Shown in pieces: positions 24,910 to 26,904 of a stretch of 26,904 nt of DNA. Position 1 is the stretch's first letter. Each line of letters begins with the position of its first letter. The position numbers and the translations under genes are program-made. Location of the stretch: positions 1 through 26,904 of the forward strand of contig QAML01000049.1 of NCBI GenBank assembly GCA_003150315.1, written 5' to 3'. This DNA comes from Prevotellaceae bacterium. GTDB taxonomy: Bacteria > Bacteroidota > Bacteroidia > Bacteroidales > Bacteroidaceae. The notes below the pieces were generated by a model. The model did no database searches. It saw nothing but the letters and a program-made list of their open reading frames with translations, and was not told the DNA's origin.

Positions 24910-26019
24910 ATGAAATTCTCGAAAATCTTTTCAACAATCTTTCTCGGAATGCTCCTCGCAAGCTGCGGAAAGAGCGATCCTATTCCTATGTTTGTCGGAA
25001 CTTACACCGACCAGGGCTCTGACGGAATTTATTCTTTCTCGTTTGATCAGGAAACCGGCAAAGCCAAAGCTCAGCACAGTGCCAAAATTTCCAATCCAAG
25101 CTATCTTGTCATCGCTCCCAACGACTCTTTCATGTATTGCGTGAGCGAAAACAAGGGCGACGAAGCCATTATAAATGCCTACAGGGTTGGCATGACAAGC
25201 GGCAGAATGGCTTTGATAAACAGGGTGCTTGCTCACGGCGACGACCCGTGCCACCTTACTACGTACGCCCGAAACCTCTACGTTGCCAACTACTCTTCGG
25301 GAAGCATCGGAGTTGTTGGAATTGAAAGAGATGCAAGTCTCTTTGACAACGAAGAGGTCATAAAATTCAATAATGGTACTAATGTCGACTCCGTAAGGCA
25401 AAAAGAATCGCACATTCACCAGGTTCAAAAATCGCCCGACGGTCATTTCCTTTTTGCAGTGGACCTTGGCGGAGACTGCATATATAAATATGAGTTGAGA
25501 CCCAAGTTCAAAGAGGGCGAGCCCTTCAAGATTGACCTTCCCAAAGGCTGCGGACCGCGCCACATTGCTTTCTCGCCCGACAGCAAGCACATGTATGTAA
25601 TTACAGAGCTTAGCGACGAAGTCATAACCTTTGACTATGATGCAGAAAGCGGAAACGTGGTTCAGAAACAGATTGTAAAGGCAAGCGATGCGGGGGCACG
25701 CGGCGGTGCCGAGGTGGAAGTCAGCCCCGATGGCAAATATCTTTATGCGAGTGTCAGACTTAAAGATGACGGAGTGGCTGTTTTCAAAATCAATCCCGAC
25801 GGTACTCTGCAAAAGACCGGATACCAGAAAACCGGCAAGCATCCCCGTATGTTCAAAATCACTCCCAACGGAAAATACCTGCTTGTTGCCTGCAAGGATG
25901 ACAATGTAATTCAGGTTTACGAGCGCAATGCCGAAACCGGCGAACTCACCAAAACCGAAAACGATATAAAACTGAGCCATCCGGCATGCATTGTTTTCGG
26001 CGAAGCAGTGCCTTGGTAA
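24910..26019 (+). CDS. Lactonase family (YbhE/PF10282-type) beta-propeller lipoprotein
   Basis: 369 residues from ATG 24910, chosen because it gives a signal peptide with lipobox (LLASC, Cys19). The longer frame back to 24829 lies inside pyrH. The body is a seven-bladed propeller of the 6-phosphogluconolactonase type: MFVGTYTDQGSDGIYSF at the start, then repeated SPDGKYLY-like blade motifs and GPRHIAFSPD. E. coli Pgl is cytoplasmic; this one is lipid-anchored outside the cytoplasm, so a role in the pentose phosphate path is doubtful. The substrate is unknown. Confidence 0.88.
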   Translation: MKFSKIFSTIFLGMLLASCGKSDPIPMFVGTYTDQGSDGIYSFSFDQETGKAKAQHSAKISNPSYLVIAPNDSFMYCVSENKGDEAIINAYRVGMTSGRMALINRVLAHGDDPCHLTTYARNLYVANYSSGSIGVVGIERDASLFDNEEVIKFNNGTNVDSVRQKESHIHQVQKSPDGHFLFAVDLGGDCIYKYELRPKFKEGEPFKIDLPKGCGPRHIAFSPDSKHMYVITELSDEVITFDYDAESGNVVQKQIVKASDAGARGGAEVEVSPDGKYLYASVRLKDDGVAVFKINPDGTLQKTGYQKTGKHPRMFKITPNGKYLLVACKDDNVIQVYERNAETGELTKTENDIKLSHPACIVFGEAVPW

Positions 26020-26037
26020 ACACAGTATTCTTAGTAC

Positions 26038-26160
26038 AGAAAAAAACATAAGGCATCTTGTAAAAAATACAAGGCACTTATTTTAAAATACAAGCCATAT
26101 ATTTTAAAATATATGGCTTGTATTTTTGGGCATTCTAAGTATCTGAAAATCAGTAATGCT
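26038..26160 (+). repeat. Intergenic 21-bp-unit palindromic element, copy 6
   Basis: Sites start at 26067 (ATACAAGGCACTTAT), 26088 (ATACAAGCCATATAT) and 26109 (inverted ATATATGGCTTGTAT). It has the same class order as copy 4. The left arm has ACATAAGGCATCTTG and the right arm has TTCTAAGTATCTGA. It fills the space between the converging lactonase and ogt genes, where no other terminator is visible. Confidence 0.9.
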
Positions 26161-26169
26161 TTTCTGACG

Positions 26170-26697
26170 CTATTTTCTGCAAAACTTCTGCTCCATATCA
26201 ATAAGAAAACGCTTGGCATCCAGACCCCCGGCAAACCCTGTGAGAGAGCGGTTGGAACCTATCACTCTGTGGCATGGCACAAACAAACTCATTTGATTCG
26301 CTCCCACAGCCTGTGCCACCGCTCTCACACCTTTTGCGTTTCCCAACCCTTCGGCTATCTCCATGTAGCTTCGTGTTTCGCCATAGGGTATGCTCGTCAA
26401 CGCCTGCCACACACATAGTTGAAAATCTGTCCCCGCCGGACATAGCGGAATATCGAATTCTCTGCGCCGTCCCGCAAAATATTCATCGAGTTCGCGCAAT
26501 GCATCATCCAGCAACCGGGAATCCTTCTCTTCATAAACGGCATTGAAAAAGCATTTCACCCTGTTGTCATTGTGCAAACGGTGGCGATTTTCCCTCCAAT
26601 CGCAAAGACACAGCCCCTTTCCCACTGCGCCGATAATCATTCCGCCACAGGGGGAATCGTAATACTTTATGTTTATAACATTCTTGACTTTATTCAT
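26170..26697 (-). CDS. ogt: Methylated-DNA--protein-cysteine methyltransferase
   Basis: 175 residues. It repairs O6-alkylguanine by moving the alkyl group to its own cysteine, Cys142 in VPCHRV. FQLCVWQALTSIPYGETRSY starts the conserved C-terminal domain; Arg125 in RAVAQAVGAN is the arginine finger. The N-terminal part is the usual short ribonuclease H-like fold. There is no AraC-type Ada domain, so this is the stand-alone Ogt form. The upstream -7 box is not clear. Confidence 0.94.
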   Translation of the reverse strand: MNKVKNVINIKYYDSPCGGMIIGAVGKGLCLCDWRENRHRLHNDNRVKCFFNAVYEEKDSRLLDDALRELDEYFAGRRREFDIPLCPAGTDFQLCVWQALTSIPYGETRSYMEIAEGLGNAKGVRAVAQAVGANQMSLFVPCHRVIGSNRSLTGFAGGLDAKRFLIDMEQKFCRK

Positions 26698-26904
26698 TGC
26701 AACATACTTTTACTAATATGAAAGTGCATATAAAAAGTGTTTGAGAGAAGAATGAGGAAAGTTTACTGGTTATCAGTTACTTTCCTCATTTTGGTTAAAA
26801 GTGGCGAGGACAGACGAAGACGGGAATACGACAAGATGAGACAGAGGAACGTTACCTATCCGTAACCTATACCCCAAATGGTGAATGTTGAGGTTCGGAA
26901 GAAT
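26698..26904. other. Unassigned right-edge stretch with a strong inverted repeat
   Basis: AATGAGGAAAGT (26751-26762) and ACTTTCCTCATT (26779-26790) match perfectly over 12 bp, with an inner ACTG/CAGT pair. No T-run follows on either strand. To the right, a 43-codon frame is open from the window edge on the minus strand and stops at 26773, inside the hairpin. No family was recognised. It may be the edge of a gene or another repeat. Confidence 0.4.

Noticed and set aside
24931..26049. A 372-residue frame opposite the lactonase gene
   Set aside because: The plus-strand gene has a lipobox and propeller repeats; the antisense has no recognisable domain.
1..26160. Reading the six repeats as a CRISPR array
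   Set aside because: Copies are 3-9 kb apart and scattered between genes; inside each copy the 21-bp units leave no spacers.

Overview
The window looks like a chromosomal segment of a Bacteroidales bacterium, most likely Prevotella-like. The evidence is the Bacteroidetes -7 box (TAnnTTTG) upstream of many genes, a GldH lipoprotein, a metalloprotease with a type IX secretion (T9SS) sorting tail, meso-diaminopimelate dehydrogenase, DUF3316 and DUF3332 proteins, and a sppA-lpxK-punA-thiL run. Genus placement is inference. Nothing looks like phage or conjugative DNA. No rRNA, CRISPR array or insertion sequence was seen.

Layout. 1-2380 (+): a DUF3316 envelope protein, an S41 protease lipoprotein and tRNA-Leu(UAG). 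2707-7922 (-): one tight six-gene run, read metF, holB, a RicT/PSP1 protein, gldH, a phosphoesterase lipoprotein and a predicted outer-membrane barrel. 8161-9060 (+): ddh. 9515-11852 (-): DUF4186, an iron-type alcohol dehydrogenase and a DUF3332 lipoprotein. 12319-14456 (-): a compact four-gene cluster of a secreted protein, an HPr-kinase-like protein, an S26B/SipW-like serine protease and a PqqD-like leader-binding domain. 14626-18415 (-): the periplasmic protease HtrA and a secreted M6 metalloprotease. 18900-19160 (+): an unannotated structured RNA locus with its own promoter. 19244-26019 (+): sppA, lpxK, punA, thiL, a terminator, then pyrH and a lactonase-family lipoprotein. 26170-26697 (-): an O6-alkylguanine DNA methyltransferase.

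The most unusual structure is a family of intergenic elements of about 135-150 bp, present six times (near 1, 2400, 9270, 12050, 18570 and 26040). Each has three 15-bp sites repeated at exactly 21-bp spacing. The third site is inverted and matches the second, even where the two sites switch together to a different sequence class. Less conserved arms give each copy an orientation. Three copies lie between convergent genes.

Functionally the window mixes housekeeping genes (DNA polymerase III clamp loader, folate, thiamine, purine and UMP metabolism, lipid A kinase) with envelope protein handling (HtrA, SppA, S41, M6/T9SS, GldH). The kinase/PqqD/S26 cluster is the best candidate for an uncharacterised peptide or protein maturation system, although no precursor peptide was identified.
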